Part shown: positions 7,642-15,672 of the stretch, in pieces | Layout: each line of letters opens with the position of its first letter | Numbering within the stretch: position 1 is the stretch's first letter | NCBI GenBank assembly: GCA_002366635.1 | Contig: DFBN01000098.1 | Span: 33,299 to 49,904 of the forward strand | Length of the DNA stretch: 16,606 nucleotides | From: Caldifarciminota bacterium UBA3079 | GTDB lineage: Bacteria; Hydrothermota; Tepidihabitantia; Tepidihabitantales; Tepidihabitantaceae | Direction of reading: 5' to 3' | The notes under the pieces: model-generated | Told to the model about the DNA's origin: nothing | Seen by the model: the letters and a program-made list of their open reading frames with translations, nothing else | The model's database searches: none | Translations under genes and position numbers: made by a program

Positions 7642-8170
7642 TATACCTCCTTAATATCGAAACCCAGGATTCACCGTATCTTCCCTGTTTGACTATTTCC
7701 CACCCTTCTGGGCAAACCGGCAGCTCCAGCTTGTGATGCTCGATAACGAACCGGCCATTTGCCCCAAGCACGTCTAATTCGGCAACCCTTTCCAAAGTCT
7801 GCTGCACCAGACTATGCCGGTACGGCGGGTCGGCAAGCACCAAATCAAAATCTGCACCAGCCAGCTTGCGCAAAAACCGGAGCACATCGGCCCGAATGAC
7901 CTTTGCACCTTCAAGTCCTTTCACATTCCTGCGTAGAAATTGCAATACTACCATACTCTTCTCCACAAATATTACCTCACAAGCACCCCGTGACAATGCC
8001 TCGATTCCAACCGCACCACCGCCTGCAAACAAATCACAAACACGCGCACCAACTACATTTCTACCGAGACTGTTGAAAATCGCCTGCCTGGTAATATCCT
8101 TTGTCGGCCTCAAACCTGACTTTGGATATGCCAGCCGCCGACCTTTGAACTCACCCGCGCAAATACGCAC
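7634..8170 (-). CDS. rsmD: 16S rRNA (guanine(966)-N(2))-methyltransferase RsmD
   Basis: RsmD methylates N2 of G966 in 16S rRNA using S-adenosylmethionine. The 178-residue protein has the N-terminal MRICAGEFKGRRL and RPTKDITRQAIFNSL stretch typical of the family, the SAM-binding motif DLFAGGGAVGIEALSRGA (46-63), FVEK, and the catalytic DPPY (114-117). The start codon is GTG at 8170. No Shine-Dalgarno precedes it: a near-consensus promoter places the predicted transcript start on the start codon itself. It is the first gene of the rsmD-coaD-obg-dprA operon and is divergent from greA. Confidence 0.96.
   Translation of the reverse strand: MRICAGEFKGRRLAYPKSGLRPTKDITRQAIFNSLGRNVVGARVCDLFAGGGAVGIEALSRGACEVIFVEKSMVVLQFLRRNVKGLEGAKVIRADVLRFLRKLAGADFDLVLADPPYRHSLVQQTLERVAELDVLGANGRFVIEHHKLELPVCPEGWEIVKQGRYGESWVSILRRYSE
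7645..7652 (-). promoter_or_regulatory. Strong Shine-Dalgarno that fixes the coaD GTG start
   Basis: AAGGAGGT on the minus strand lies inside the last codons of rsmD, with GGAGG 4 nt before the GTG at 7641. It shows that internal operon genes here use classical ribosome binding sites, in contrast to the leading gene rsmD. Confidence 0.75.
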
Positions 8171-8176
8171 ACCAGC

Positions 8177-8204
8177 ACTATAATACCAGGCTTATCACTG
8201 TCAA
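8177..8204 (-). promoter_or_regulatory. Near-consensus sigma70 promoter of rsmD, predicted leaderless transcript
   Basis: On the minus strand: -35 TTGACA (8199-8204), 16-nt spacer, -10 TATAGT (8177-8182), then six nt (GCTGGT) and the GTG start at 8170. The expected transcription start is the G of GTG or within a nucleotide of it. Confidence 0.75.
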
Positions 8205-8266
8205 CTGAACCTGTGCCGGTGCAAGGCACTTTTGTAGTTTCTGAAAAGAAGTTCATAGCCGCTGGC

Positions 8267-8294
8267 TTGACTTTGAACCTGCCGATTCTATGCT
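8267..8294 (+). promoter_or_regulatory. Promoter of the greA-like gene, giving a very short leader
   Basis: -35 TTGACT (8267-8272), 16-nt spacer, -10 TATGCT (8289-8294), then 11 nt to ATG 8306. The expected start near 8301 leaves a leader of about 5 nt. The position rules out the longer in-frame ORF start at 8213. Confidence 0.55.
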
Positions 8295-8305
8295 TGGCTC
8301 GTTGT

Positions 8306-10219
8306 ATGAATGAACTCATCCAGAAATTCCGCAACCATTTGGGCCGCAAGGAATATAAACAACTTGAGGATGTCTGGCTTGAGCTTCTGGAAATCAATGC
8401 ACCCTTGGATAAAATGCTTGAGCTTGCCGAATTGACTAAAAGGCATGCACCCACGGGTAAAACAGAGCTGCTGCTCTGGGTCCTGTCTGATATGTTCAAA
8501 CAGAAAAGGAATTTTAGGGAACAGTTAATCGTCCTTAAACAGCTCCTCAAACTGCATCCGGACGAAACAAAGCTGGCAGACGAGCTTGCCGAATGCTTCA
8601 GGCATCTTTACAGCAGAACAAATGAACTGGAGCGGCTGCTCCAGAAATCCGGTCTTGGTTATGGCCAGCCTGTTAAACCGGCATTGGCAACTCTGGAAAA
8701 ATATCTTGCCCTGGTTCCGGGCGCCTGGGTTTTCGATTCAGAACGCGGCCCCGGCAAAATAGAGCAACTGGACCTGCTCCTGGACCGTATTGTTATCAGG
8801 TTTCTGGATAAAAGCAAATTGACCTCGGGCATAAATTCTGTTTATCAAAGATTACATACCATACCAAGCGATGGCTATTTCTCCCAACTGGAAACCAACC
8901 AAGATGCACTCATGGATTTGGCTACCAGGAAACCTGCTGAACTGTTACGCCTTTATCTTCGTGATACAGGCCGTCCTGCCGCGGTCAAGGACCTGAAATC
9001 CGGTCTTTCCGACCTGGTAAAAAAAGATGCGTGGGACAAATTCTGGGGAAAGGCGCGCAAAGACTTAACCCAGGACTCGCATATCGTTATCCGCACCGGG
9101 CCCAGCCGCACATTCCAGTGGAGCGATGAACCGGTCAAGAAAAGTCCACACGGTCAGAAATCCCGAAAGGCTGAAACAATCGCCATATCAGACTCTGACC
9201 TGGAAAACATATCGGAAACAGAAATCCTTGAATTCTATGAAAAGCTGACAAATTTCAGTCAGAAGAAACGCTTTCTTGACCGACTCAAGACCATAAGAGC
9301 CGATGACTGGTTCAAACTAGTCCCTAAGTTCTTTATTGCCGGAACCGACCGCAGAATCAGAACTATGATAGAAAAGGAACTCAGTCGGAACCGACCTGCA
9401 CTCTGGCAGAAATTGCAAGACCGAATCCTTACCAGCTATCATCAGAATCCCAGTGCATTCGTGTGGATTCTGGAAAACTGGAACCGGCTGAAACTGAACC
9501 GTGCATCAGGGTTCATTTCCCGTGCTGTTGACCTGCTTGAATCTACTGCCTTTCGCCGGGACTGGCCCAGGCTGCGTGCAGCGCTCGGCAGAAACAACGA
9601 CCGGCTAATGCGCAGTGCAATCCAGGAAATCGACCAAAACATGGGTCGCAGCCTGCTCAATAGAATAAACGACTTAAGAAGTCTTCAGCAGTACCGCAAA
9701 GATGAAATCACAAAACTTATCACCGCCCGTTTCCCACACCTGGCCAAAGAAAAGGGCGAAGATATCATCCTGAGCAGCAAAACCGGTATCGAACATGCAC
9801 GACAGGAACTACAGAACCTGGTGCGAAAAGAATTGCCTGAAACCGCTGAAGAAATCGCCCGCGCCCGCGCCCATGGTGACCTGAGCGAGAATTATGAATA
9901 CAAAGCAGCCAAGGAAAAACAGGCACGCCTAATGAGACAAATCAATAAACTCCGCGCCGACCTTTCCCGTGCCAAGCCGATAGCTAGAATTGACATAAAC
10001 ATCTCTCATGTTTCAGTCGGATGCCGGGTTAGGCTTGAAGACGAATCAGGCCAAACGCAAGAATATACGATTCTCGGCCCCTGGGATTCAGACCCTGAAC
10101 ATGGAATAATCTCTTATCTTGCCCCGTTCGGCCAGCGACTGCTGAACAAGAAACCGGGTGAATCACTTGAAATGGCCGGTCATGTTTTCGTATTGAAGCA
10201 GGTAAGCACCGGCATCTAA
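8306..10219 (+). CDS. greA: GreA-type transcription elongation/cleavage factor with large N-terminal extension
   Basis: The last ~148 residues (from about 490) form a complete GreA: an N-terminal coiled coil with the tip motif GDLSENYEYKAAKEKQ carrying the acidic D525 and E528, then the FKBP-like C-terminal domain (VGCRVRLED through the IISYLAPFGQRLLNKKPG region). GreA reactivates backtracked RNA polymerase by stimulating cleavage of the nascent transcript through the secondary channel. Before it lie ~489 residues, mostly alpha-helical by eye and with no domain I can name; the first ~110 look TPR-like. Long GreA proteins of this type are known from Chlamydia and spirochaetes. I chose ATG 8306 (637 residues, MNELIQKFRNHLG) over the in-frame 8213 start because a promoter lies between them. 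tsaC follows after 4 nt. Confidence 0.9.
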   Translation: MNELIQKFRNHLGRKEYKQLEDVWLELLEINAPLDKMLELAELTKRHAPTGKTELLLWVLSDMFKQKRNFREQLIVLKQLLKLHPDETKLADELAECFRHLYSRTNELERLLQKSGLGYGQPVKPALATLEKYLALVPGAWVFDSERGPGKIEQLDLLLDRIVIRFLDKSKLTSGINSVYQRLHTIPSDGYFSQLETNQDALMDLATRKPAELLRLYLRDTGRPAAVKDLKSGLSDLVKKDAWDKFWGKARKDLTQDSHIVIRTGPSRTFQWSDEPVKKSPHGQKSRKAETIAISDSDLENISETEILEFYEKLTNFSQKKRFLDRLKTIRADDWFKLVPKFFIAGTDRRIRTMIEKELSRNRPALWQKLQDRILTSYHQNPSAFVWILENWNRLKLNRASGFISRAVDLLESTAFRRDWPRLRAALGRNNDRLMRSAIQEIDQNMGRSLLNRINDLRSLQQYRKDEITKLITARFPHLAKEKGEDIILSSKTGIEHARQELQNLVRKELPETAEEIARARAHGDLSENYEYKAAKEKQARLMRQINKLRADLSRAKPIARIDINISHVSVGCRVRLEDESGQTQEYTILGPWDSDPEHGIISYLAPFGQRLLNKKPGESLEMAGHVFVLKQVSTGI

Positions 10220-10223
10220 ACCA

Positions 10224-10877
10224 ATGCCCATAATCCTCAGAATCGACCCATCTAACCCTGACCCGAAAGTGATTTCTGAAGCCGGCCAAATCCTCAAAAA
10301 AGGCGGCCTGTGCATATTCCCGACTGAAACAGTCTATGGCCTGGGTTTTGACATCAGAAATCCCGAAACAACCACGCGTCTGGAAAACCTGAAACACAGA
10401 CCAGCACTTCCGCTCATGGCCCACTGCTCAAATGAATCCCAACTCAACAATCTGGTAGCGGAAATTTCTGAAAATGGCCGGCTGTTGATGGACCGATTCT
10501 GGCCCGGACCTTTGGCCTTAATCTTCAAGAAATCCAGCTCAGTCCCCGAATCCATCACAGCCGGATTTGACACTATCGGCATCAGAATGGTATCTAATCC
10601 TGTGGCCCGAAAACTCATAGCAGAACTGAGTTGCCCGATTGCCGCAACAAGTGCAAACCTGCATCAAGAATCCCCAGTCAACGAGTTCGGAAAAATCAGT
10701 ACCAGTTTACTCAACCAGGTAGATGTAGCGATTGATGCGGGCATTGCCGGTAAAGGCAAACCGTCAACTATTATTGATATTACCCGTGAACCACCAGTAT
10801 TGCTCAGACTTGGTGCAGTGCCATCGGTAGCTATCGAAGCGGTGCTCGGCTGCCGTCTCGCCAGGCCTTCAGACTAA
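10224..10877 (+). CDS. tsaC: Threonylcarbamoyl-AMP synthase (TsaC/Sua5/YrdC family)
   Basis: This enzyme makes threonylcarbamoyl-AMP from threonine, bicarbonate and ATP, the first step of t6A37 modification in ANN-decoding tRNAs. The 217-residue protein is a single YrdC domain without the Sua5 C-terminal extension. Visible signatures are PTETVYGLG (33-41), the K-x-R motif as LKHRPALPL (K57, R59), FWPGPLALIFK, IGIRMVSNP, AATSANLHQES and STIIDI near the end. It starts 4 nt after the greA stop and is presumably cotranscribed with it. Its stop overlaps the end of the convergent barrel gene by 4 nt, leaving no room for a terminator between them. Confidence 0.95.
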   Translation: MPIILRIDPSNPDPKVISEAGQILKKGGLCIFPTETVYGLGFDIRNPETTTRLENLKHRPALPLMAHCSNESQLNNLVAEISENGRLLMDRFWPGPLALIFKKSSSVPESITAGFDTIGIRMVSNPVARKLIAELSCPIAATSANLHQESPVNEFGKISTSLLNQVDVAIDAGIAGKGKPSTIIDITREPPVLLRLGAVPSVAIEAVLGCRLARPSD

Positions 10878-12409
10878 TACCTGTATTCCAGATAAAGCGA
10901 CAAATCCAGGCCCGACTGGTCATCTTCTGGAACCCCCTGATAATTCCCGCTTTGCCAGTATTTAACCGACCCGGTTATGCTCAGGTCTCGGAAAGGTCGC
11001 CAATAAACTTCCGGCCCTAGTCGCACTGTCCGGTCTACCTCACCCGCAGGAAACTGACCGGGCAAAGGTTCTCCGCCATGCCAACTCTTGCGCTCGAAAT
11101 CGCCCCGGTTGTAATAGCCCCGCCGGGTATAGGTTCCAATCAAACTCAGCTTCAACTGAACAAAAGGGTTAAACCCGATGCTCGCATAGAGCTCGTCTGC
11201 ATCCGGGCCAAGCTCATGACCCAGAGGTATCTCATAATTCTCATACATTATGTGATAGACCCGGTGGTAATAGGTAAAAGGATTTATTCTGGCATACTCA
11301 AATCGGGTCTCTGGCCCGAGGTTCGGTGCCCAAAAACCGCCCGCCTGCCAAGCAAAGGCATTGCAAGGCGGGTTCTCACGCTTGATAAACTCATAATTGT
11401 CCAGAAAGAGCTGGCCGTAAACCTTGACGCGCGGCAGATAGACGACCGCATCCCAGCCTACGAGAAAATTATCCCCATGGTCAGAATTCGCAACCGAGAA
11501 ATAAATAGGCAGCAGAGGGTTCATCATCCCTGCGAGGTCTGTAGTCTGCAGAGAATCCCAGGAATAAACATTCATCATCGCGCCGCCCAAAGTAACCCGA
11601 TTCCACAATGACAATTCAGCACGCTGCGTTGAAAGAAAACGGTGCTTGGCCCCCCAGCGTGAAAGATAAGATGTAAAGCTCAGGAACTTGAAGTTCTTAT
11701 ACGAAGCACACAACTGGATATGGTCCAGAGACGGCGCATTATCGGAAAGCATCACTGAACTCACATATCCCGGCCCGAAAGAAAACCCATCCCTGCCGAT
11801 TTCCAGTCTCAACCAGGGGATTTTGAAACTCAGATATGCCAGCTCCATCTCAAATATGGCAAGGTCCTGCCATGGATTCACCCTTTTTCCGTAAAGATGA
11901 TGCCCGGAAGAATCGATTACGCCGAAGGAATCCGGATGGAACCCGGTCAGCTCGATCCGCTCATACAAACAGAACTTATCAGCCGGCCGGTTGGAAAACA
12001 CCGTCCCGATTGACAGCGACTGCCGGTCCTGACTCAAACCTGTTCTGGAGAAGAAATCGGCCCGTGCATACCTGTTCTCAGCCCCTGGTACACGGATACT
12101 CAATAGAGGTCGTCTCGGCCCGACTTTGCAATGCAAATCCGGCAGCTCGTTTCTGAATTCGGTTCTCAGCCGCTGCAGCGCTGCCATTTGTGCAAGCCCG
12201 GTTTTACCAAACCTGCTTGCAGAATCTGCCTCAGCTACCAGTGCGGCCGCTTCGCTCCTTGTCCATGGCCGGCTTGTTGAAGGCATCGAATGGATAAAAC
12301 TGGAAGTCTTGAGCAAATCCAGGGCATCATAAATCCAGGAATCGGTCGGGATATTCTCAGACCCTGCTACTGCTATCCCTGCCAGGGCAAGAACCGCAAT
12401 ATAGCGCAT
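10874..12409 (-). CDS. Outer-membrane beta-barrel protein, capsule assembly Wzi-like
   Basis: The 511-residue protein has a signal peptide (MRYIAVLALAGIAVAG), then a helical N-terminal part (about 20-95: YDALDLLKTSSFI, WTRSEAAALVAEA). The rest is rich in alternating aromatic/hydrophobic strands and ends in LYLEYRY, the terminal aromatic signature of outer-membrane barrels. The arrangement (plug-like N-terminus, then long strands with motifs such as WLRLEIGRDGFSFGPGY) resembles the Wzi capsule-assembly family. Wzi helps attach surface polysaccharide in enterobacteria, but Wzi-like barrels in other phyla are mostly uncharacterised. The ATG is 1 nt beyond the stop of the upstream membrane gene, with GGTGA inside that gene. 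It is the last gene of the six-gene operon, so the membrane cluster may cooperate with it at the envelope. Confidence 0.75.
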   Translation of the reverse strand: MRYIAVLALAGIAVAGSENIPTDSWIYDALDLLKTSSFIHSMPSTSRPWTRSEAAALVAEADSASRFGKTGLAQMAALQRLRTEFRNELPDLHCKVGPRRPLLSIRVPGAENRYARADFFSRTGLSQDRQSLSIGTVFSNRPADKFCLYERIELTGFHPDSFGVIDSSGHHLYGKRVNPWQDLAIFEMELAYLSFKIPWLRLEIGRDGFSFGPGYVSSVMLSDNAPSLDHIQLCASYKNFKFLSFTSYLSRWGAKHRFLSTQRAELSLWNRVTLGGAMMNVYSWDSLQTTDLAGMMNPLLPIYFSVANSDHGDNFLVGWDAVVYLPRVKVYGQLFLDNYEFIKRENPPCNAFAWQAGGFWAPNLGPETRFEYARINPFTYYHRVYHIMYENYEIPLGHELGPDADELYASIGFNPFVQLKLSLIGTYTRRGYYNRGDFERKSWHGGEPLPGQFPAGEVDRTVRLGPEVYWRPFRDLSITGSVKYWQSGNYQGVPEDDQSGLDLSLYLEYRY

Positions 12410-12410
12410 A

Positions 12411-13040
12411 CTAATGAATCACCCCGAGCCAGTCACGCAAAAGGAACTGGAGCCGGCCCAGCAAAAGCGAAATCCGGGCCATCACCGTGTATCCGAATGA
12501 AGCACCAAAGCCAATCATGATATAAATGATCCCGATATTGGCTACAACCTTGAGACTCCCTTTCTGTTCCCGCGAAAAGAAGAAATATATCACGGTCGTT
12601 ATCACCCCGATAAGGACAACGATGCTCCAAACAAATGTATTCCAATGGGCCAGAGTCTGGCTGGTTATCAAACTCCCCTGAATCTGCTTGATGACATTTG
12701 CCTGAAGCACGGCCGGTATCGCAATACCAGAACCCCAGCCAAGCACAAACCCCATCGGGATTCTGACCACCCATGAGAACTTCTGGATGAAAATCGCAAG
12801 GTAACAAAGCCCCAAAATCAAAGGAACAATCAGTATGAGCTCGCCCCGACCGAACAGCGGTTCGATAAGGTCCGGCTTGAAGAAGTTCCAGTAGTATATC
12901 GCTATCATATACCCGACCGACACACCCACATAAAGATGCTCGGCAAACTTGTAAAAGGGGTTATCACCAAACAGAAACGAAAACACGAAAAGCGTGAGTA
13001 ATGCGCCGACCCAGACCCACAAATCCGGTGAAAGATGCAT
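12411..13040 (-). CDS. Uncharacterised polytopic membrane protein (about six helices)
   Basis: A 209-residue integral membrane protein with about six hydrophobic helices: LWVWVGALLTLFVFSFLFG, LYVGVSVGYMIAIYYWNFF, LILIVPLILGLCYLAIF, IPMGFVLGWGSGIAIPAVL, FVWSIVVLIGVITTVIYFFF and VANIGIIYIMIGFGASFGY. I do not recognise the family. ATGATG at 13043-13038 offers two starts. GGAGG (13046-13050) is 2 nt from the first and 5 nt from the second, so I chose the second (13040); its A is shared with the TGA stop of the preceding gene. The tight coupling with the two neighbouring membrane genes suggests subunits of one complex. Confidence 0.88.
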   Translation of the reverse strand: MHLSPDLWVWVGALLTLFVFSFLFGDNPFYKFAEHLYVGVSVGYMIAIYYWNFFKPDLIEPLFGRGELILIVPLILGLCYLAIFIQKFSWVVRIPMGFVLGWGSGIAIPAVLQANVIKQIQGSLITSQTLAHWNTFVWSIVVLIGVITTVIYFFFSREQKGSLKVVANIGIIYIMIGFGASFGYTVMARISLLLGRLQFLLRDWLGVIH

Positions 13041-13885
13041 CATTTCCTCCCTTTCGTCAGAATGAAGCCGATATTACCAAGCACAATCAACAGGATTATC
13101 GCCAAGTGCGCCATGGATTGAGAATCCATCGCCTGGGTAGCCGGCTTTGACGCCTCTGAATAACCGGCCTCGGCAACCAGGTGCTCATATTCTGCCGCAC
13201 CTTTCATCCCGCCCAGAAGCCCGGTCAACTGGCCTGACTGCAAATAAGGATATGCATCGGCCGCAGAAACCGCAGTCATACCGGTGCCGAGTTTCTGGCC
13301 GAACCTCGACTGAACATAAGGAATCCAGAGCGTCAGCGCGCCCGGGTCACCGGCAGAAATAGAAATCGCATAAGGAATATCCCTGAAATTCTTCACCCCT
13401 CTCATCATCGGAATTGATTCAAGCGGTGTCCCGTACTGGTCGGTCGGAAATGTCTCGGGAATGCTCTTCCCCATTCCGAGCACTACCGCTGCAAAACCCG
13501 GCTTCCAACCCAGATAAACATAATCCTTGCCATGCACCTTGCCGTATTCCGGTGCCACTTCATTCAACGCCGCTTCCCCGAGCCCGACACCGGTCACCCA
13601 CAACGCCATCATGCAGACCCGCACATTCCGGCTGAAAGCATGTCTCAGAATCGCCTTCAGCATCGGATAAAGCTCGGGCATTGACTGTGGGTCAAAATCA
13701 ATCGAAATCAGCAGGGGCTTACTATCAGGTTGTATCTCTTCTACCGCATCAAATAACTGCTGGCTGGGTGGTGCTACCTTACCGGTAACATTCAGAGGAA
13801 AAAAGAAAGGCACAATCACCACAATCGCCATGAAACCGAACACAATCCTCCGGTCAATTTTACCCAGGATTTCGCCAATCTTCAT
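13040..13885 (-). CDS. Uncharacterised membrane-anchored protein with extracytoplasmic alpha/beta domain
   Basis: The 281-residue protein has one helix near each end (about 14-30 and 259-277). Charges (DRR before the first, TKGRK after the last) place both termini in the cytoplasm and the ~225-residue middle outside. The middle alternates strands and helices: PLLISIDFD, PMLKAILRHAFSR, VRVCMMALW, DYVYLGWKPGFAAVVLGMG, YAISISAGDPGALTLWIPY and TGMTAVSAADAYPYL. The family is unknown to me. The pattern loosely parallels the alpha/beta domain of the 14553-15671 protein, especially DYVYLGWKPGFAAVVLGMG against NVFFVSDNQFAYAAAVDGM. Translation begins at ATG 13885 behind GGAGGT and overlaps the preceding stop by 4 nt (ATGA). 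Confidence 0.88.
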   Translation of the reverse strand: MKIGEILGKIDRRIVFGFMAIVVIVPFFFPLNVTGKVAPPSQQLFDAVEEIQPDSKPLLISIDFDPQSMPELYPMLKAILRHAFSRNVRVCMMALWVTGVGLGEAALNEVAPEYGKVHGKDYVYLGWKPGFAAVVLGMGKSIPETFPTDQYGTPLESIPMMRGVKNFRDIPYAISISAGDPGALTLWIPYVQSRFGQKLGTGMTAVSAADAYPYLQSGQLTGLLGGMKGAAEYEHLVAEAGYSEASKPATQAMDSQSMAHLAIILLIVLGNIGFILTKGRK

Positions 13886-14544
13886 TTCCCACCTCCAAGC
13901 CAGCCGCGCTCAATCCCAAGAATTATCTTCAAGGATGTTGCGACACTACCCAGTGCAATACCGAACAGAATCCCGCGCTTCGCCGCCATGCTTGGCACAT
14001 TCAGAAGCCACTGGGCAATATCGGGCAGCTTCGGCCAAATCGCCGAGCCAATCGGCACCATCCCAATCATCACGATGAATGCAGCAACCAGCAGCACGGT
14101 CGCCTCCTTGTTCCGGGCGCGGAAAGACCGATAAGCAGCCGATGCCATATAAAACGCAAGAATCGAAAACATCGTCGCGCCCAGAGGCACCATCAGATTT
14201 GCATAAAGCACCTGAAGATGAAAAGAAAAACCGCCGATACTTGTCGGCAAGAGCGCAGTGGCATGCGGGTCAACACCGCCGAACAACCCGATAACCGCGG
14301 TCACTACCATCGCTACCAAAGCAACGAGCGAATAACCCCAGCCCGACGATTTGCGGATGATTCTCGTGCCATGATGCACTGTAATTGACCTTACACCCAA
14401 AACCAGTGCAAACGCCGAAATGATTCTTACCCATCGTAGCGACTCGGAAAAAATCTTCTCTGAAATCGGATGGGGGATAAAGAACTGGACAATCATTACT
14501 ATCCCGGCAACCAGACAGAGCAATCGAGGTATACCCTGTTTCAT
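13882..14544 (-). CDS. Uncharacterised polytopic membrane protein (about six helices)
   Basis: A roughly 220-residue membrane protein. Hydrophobic helices include LLCLVAGIVMIVQFFI, IISAFALVLGV, SLVALVAMVVTAVIGLFGG, LVPLGATMFSILAFYMAS-like residues 110-130, VLLVAAFIVMIGMVPIG and GILFGIALGSVATSLKIIL. No family is recognised. The 5' end reads GTG-ATG-ATG-AAA. AGGAG (14550-14554) overlaps the GTG and is 5 nt from the last ATG (14544), the same spacing as in the other membrane gene with a doubled ATG, so I place the start there. It overlaps the next gene by 4 nt (ATGA). Confidence 0.88.
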   Translation of the reverse strand: MKQGIPRLLCLVAGIVMIVQFFIPHPISEKIFSESLRWVRIISAFALVLGVRSITVHHGTRIIRKSSGWGYSLVALVAMVVTAVIGLFGGVDPHATALLPTSIGGFSFHLQVLYANLMVPLGATMFSILAFYMASAAYRSFRARNKEATVLLVAAFIVMIGMVPIGSAIWPKLPDIAQWLLNVPSMAAKRGILFGIALGSVATSLKIILGIERGWLGGGK

Positions 14545-14552
14545 CATCACTC

Positions 14553-15671
14553 CTAGCTTATATTAAAGAAGCTGTAAATCACATGCAGAAAAGAAAGACC
14601 CTTGATACCACTCAGAACAAGAAGAATCGAACCCGCTACCAGAACCGCAAGAATCACAACTTTCCCCCAATCCTGCCCTTTGAGTGAACCCAGCAGCAAC
14701 GGGTCACGGGAAAGATAAGCCGAAGCCGCATAAAGCTCCTCACCGATCAATGTATGGTCGCAAGCGGTAATAAAGAAAGGAAGCTGGTGAACCGAATCGG
14801 TCCCGGCAATCTGAACTGCTCCGGTAGCTGCGCCGGTCTCTGCCAGAATCAAAGATTCGGCCCAGAACATCCCCATGAAGAAATTCGTCGCCGGCTTCTC
14901 GCGCACCATCATACCGTCCACTGCTGCCGCATATGCAAACTGGTTGTCCGAAACAAAGAAAACATTCTCCTTCTTGAACATATCCGGCCGGCCTACTTCG
15001 GTATACGCCTCCTTCACCATCTCAAGCGCTACCGTATAAACAATCGGGTCGCGGTTTGGCACCAGCAGGTCAGTCCCATACTTAGCGGTCTTCTTTGCAA
15101 CCTCACTCAGAATGTTCAAAGCCGCAATCGTCGAAATCTGACTGATCCCTGCCAGACCCGGAACATAAAGAATCGGCCTTCCCATCTCGGTTGCCCGGCC
15201 AACCGCCTCTTCAACCGCATCAAGTCCGGCAATCCTCCGAATGAAAAGCTTCCTTCCGGCCCGTGCGTGCCTGATAAAATAAAAAACCAGAAAAGAAAAG
15301 ATAACCAGTGCCACAAGCACATTCACCCTTGCCTTGTTAAACCACTGGGCCCGGCTCACAGCGATACCGGAAGCAACCGATTCTGCCCGCAGACTGTCCT
15401 GCCGCGCAACCACCCGATAGGTATAACGGACATTATCCCGCACGCTCTCATCGGTAAAAGAACCGATTCCACTGGGAACCGAACCGACCACTGTATCCTT
15501 GCCAAAAGCATCGGTCCGGACAATATCATAACTTTTAAGTCCGGCATCATCCGGCGAAAGCTTCCAGGACAAAAGAATACATTTGCCGGCGTCATTCGGC
15601 CGGTCACATGCCTTCACCGCTTCAGGCGGACCGATACCAAATATAAAACAAACCGCCAACAAAAAACTCAT
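14553..15671 (-). CDS. FN3 domain plus membrane-tethered alpha/beta domain protein (DUF6754-like?)
   Basis: A 372-residue protein with a signal peptide (MSFLLAVCFIFGIG), a fibronectin type III-like domain (about 33-105: CILLSWKLSPDDAGLKSYDI, VRYTYRVVARQD), a transmembrane helix (about 115-135), a basic stretch (RHARAGRKLFIRR), a conserved-looking alpha/beta domain (about 138-335: RPILYVPGLAGISQISTIAA, TDLLVPNRDP, NVFFVSDNQFAYAAAVDGMM, GAVQIAGTDSVHQLPFF, CDHTLIGEELYAASAYLSRD) and a second helix (about 338-358). The charges place the alpha/beta domain in the cytoplasm and FN3 outside. From memory the alpha/beta part resembles Pfam's DUF6754; I could not check. The start at 15671 is fixed by AAGGAG 7 nt upstream; the in-frame ORF to 15749 would run inside the mazG-like gene. 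Confidence 0.88.
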   Translation of the reverse strand: MSFLLAVCFIFGIGPPEAVKACDRPNDAGKCILLSWKLSPDDAGLKSYDIVRTDAFGKDTVVGSVPSGIGSFTDESVRDNVRYTYRVVARQDSLRAESVASGIAVSRAQWFNKARVNVLVALVIFSFLVFYFIRHARAGRKLFIRRIAGLDAVEEAVGRATEMGRPILYVPGLAGISQISTIAALNILSEVAKKTAKYGTDLLVPNRDPIVYTVALEMVKEAYTEVGRPDMFKKENVFFVSDNQFAYAAAVDGMMVREKPATNFFMGMFWAESLILAETGAATGAVQIAGTDSVHQLPFFITACDHTLIGEELYAASAYLSRDPLLLGSLKGQDWGKVVILAVLVAGSILLVLSGIKGLSFLHVIYSFFNIS

Positions 15672-15672
15672 A

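Noticed and set aside
8213..8305. In-frame 31-codon N-terminal extension of the greA-like ORF
   Set aside because: A promoter with its -10 at 8289-8294 lies inside it, and MNELIQKF from 8306 is a more natural N-terminus.
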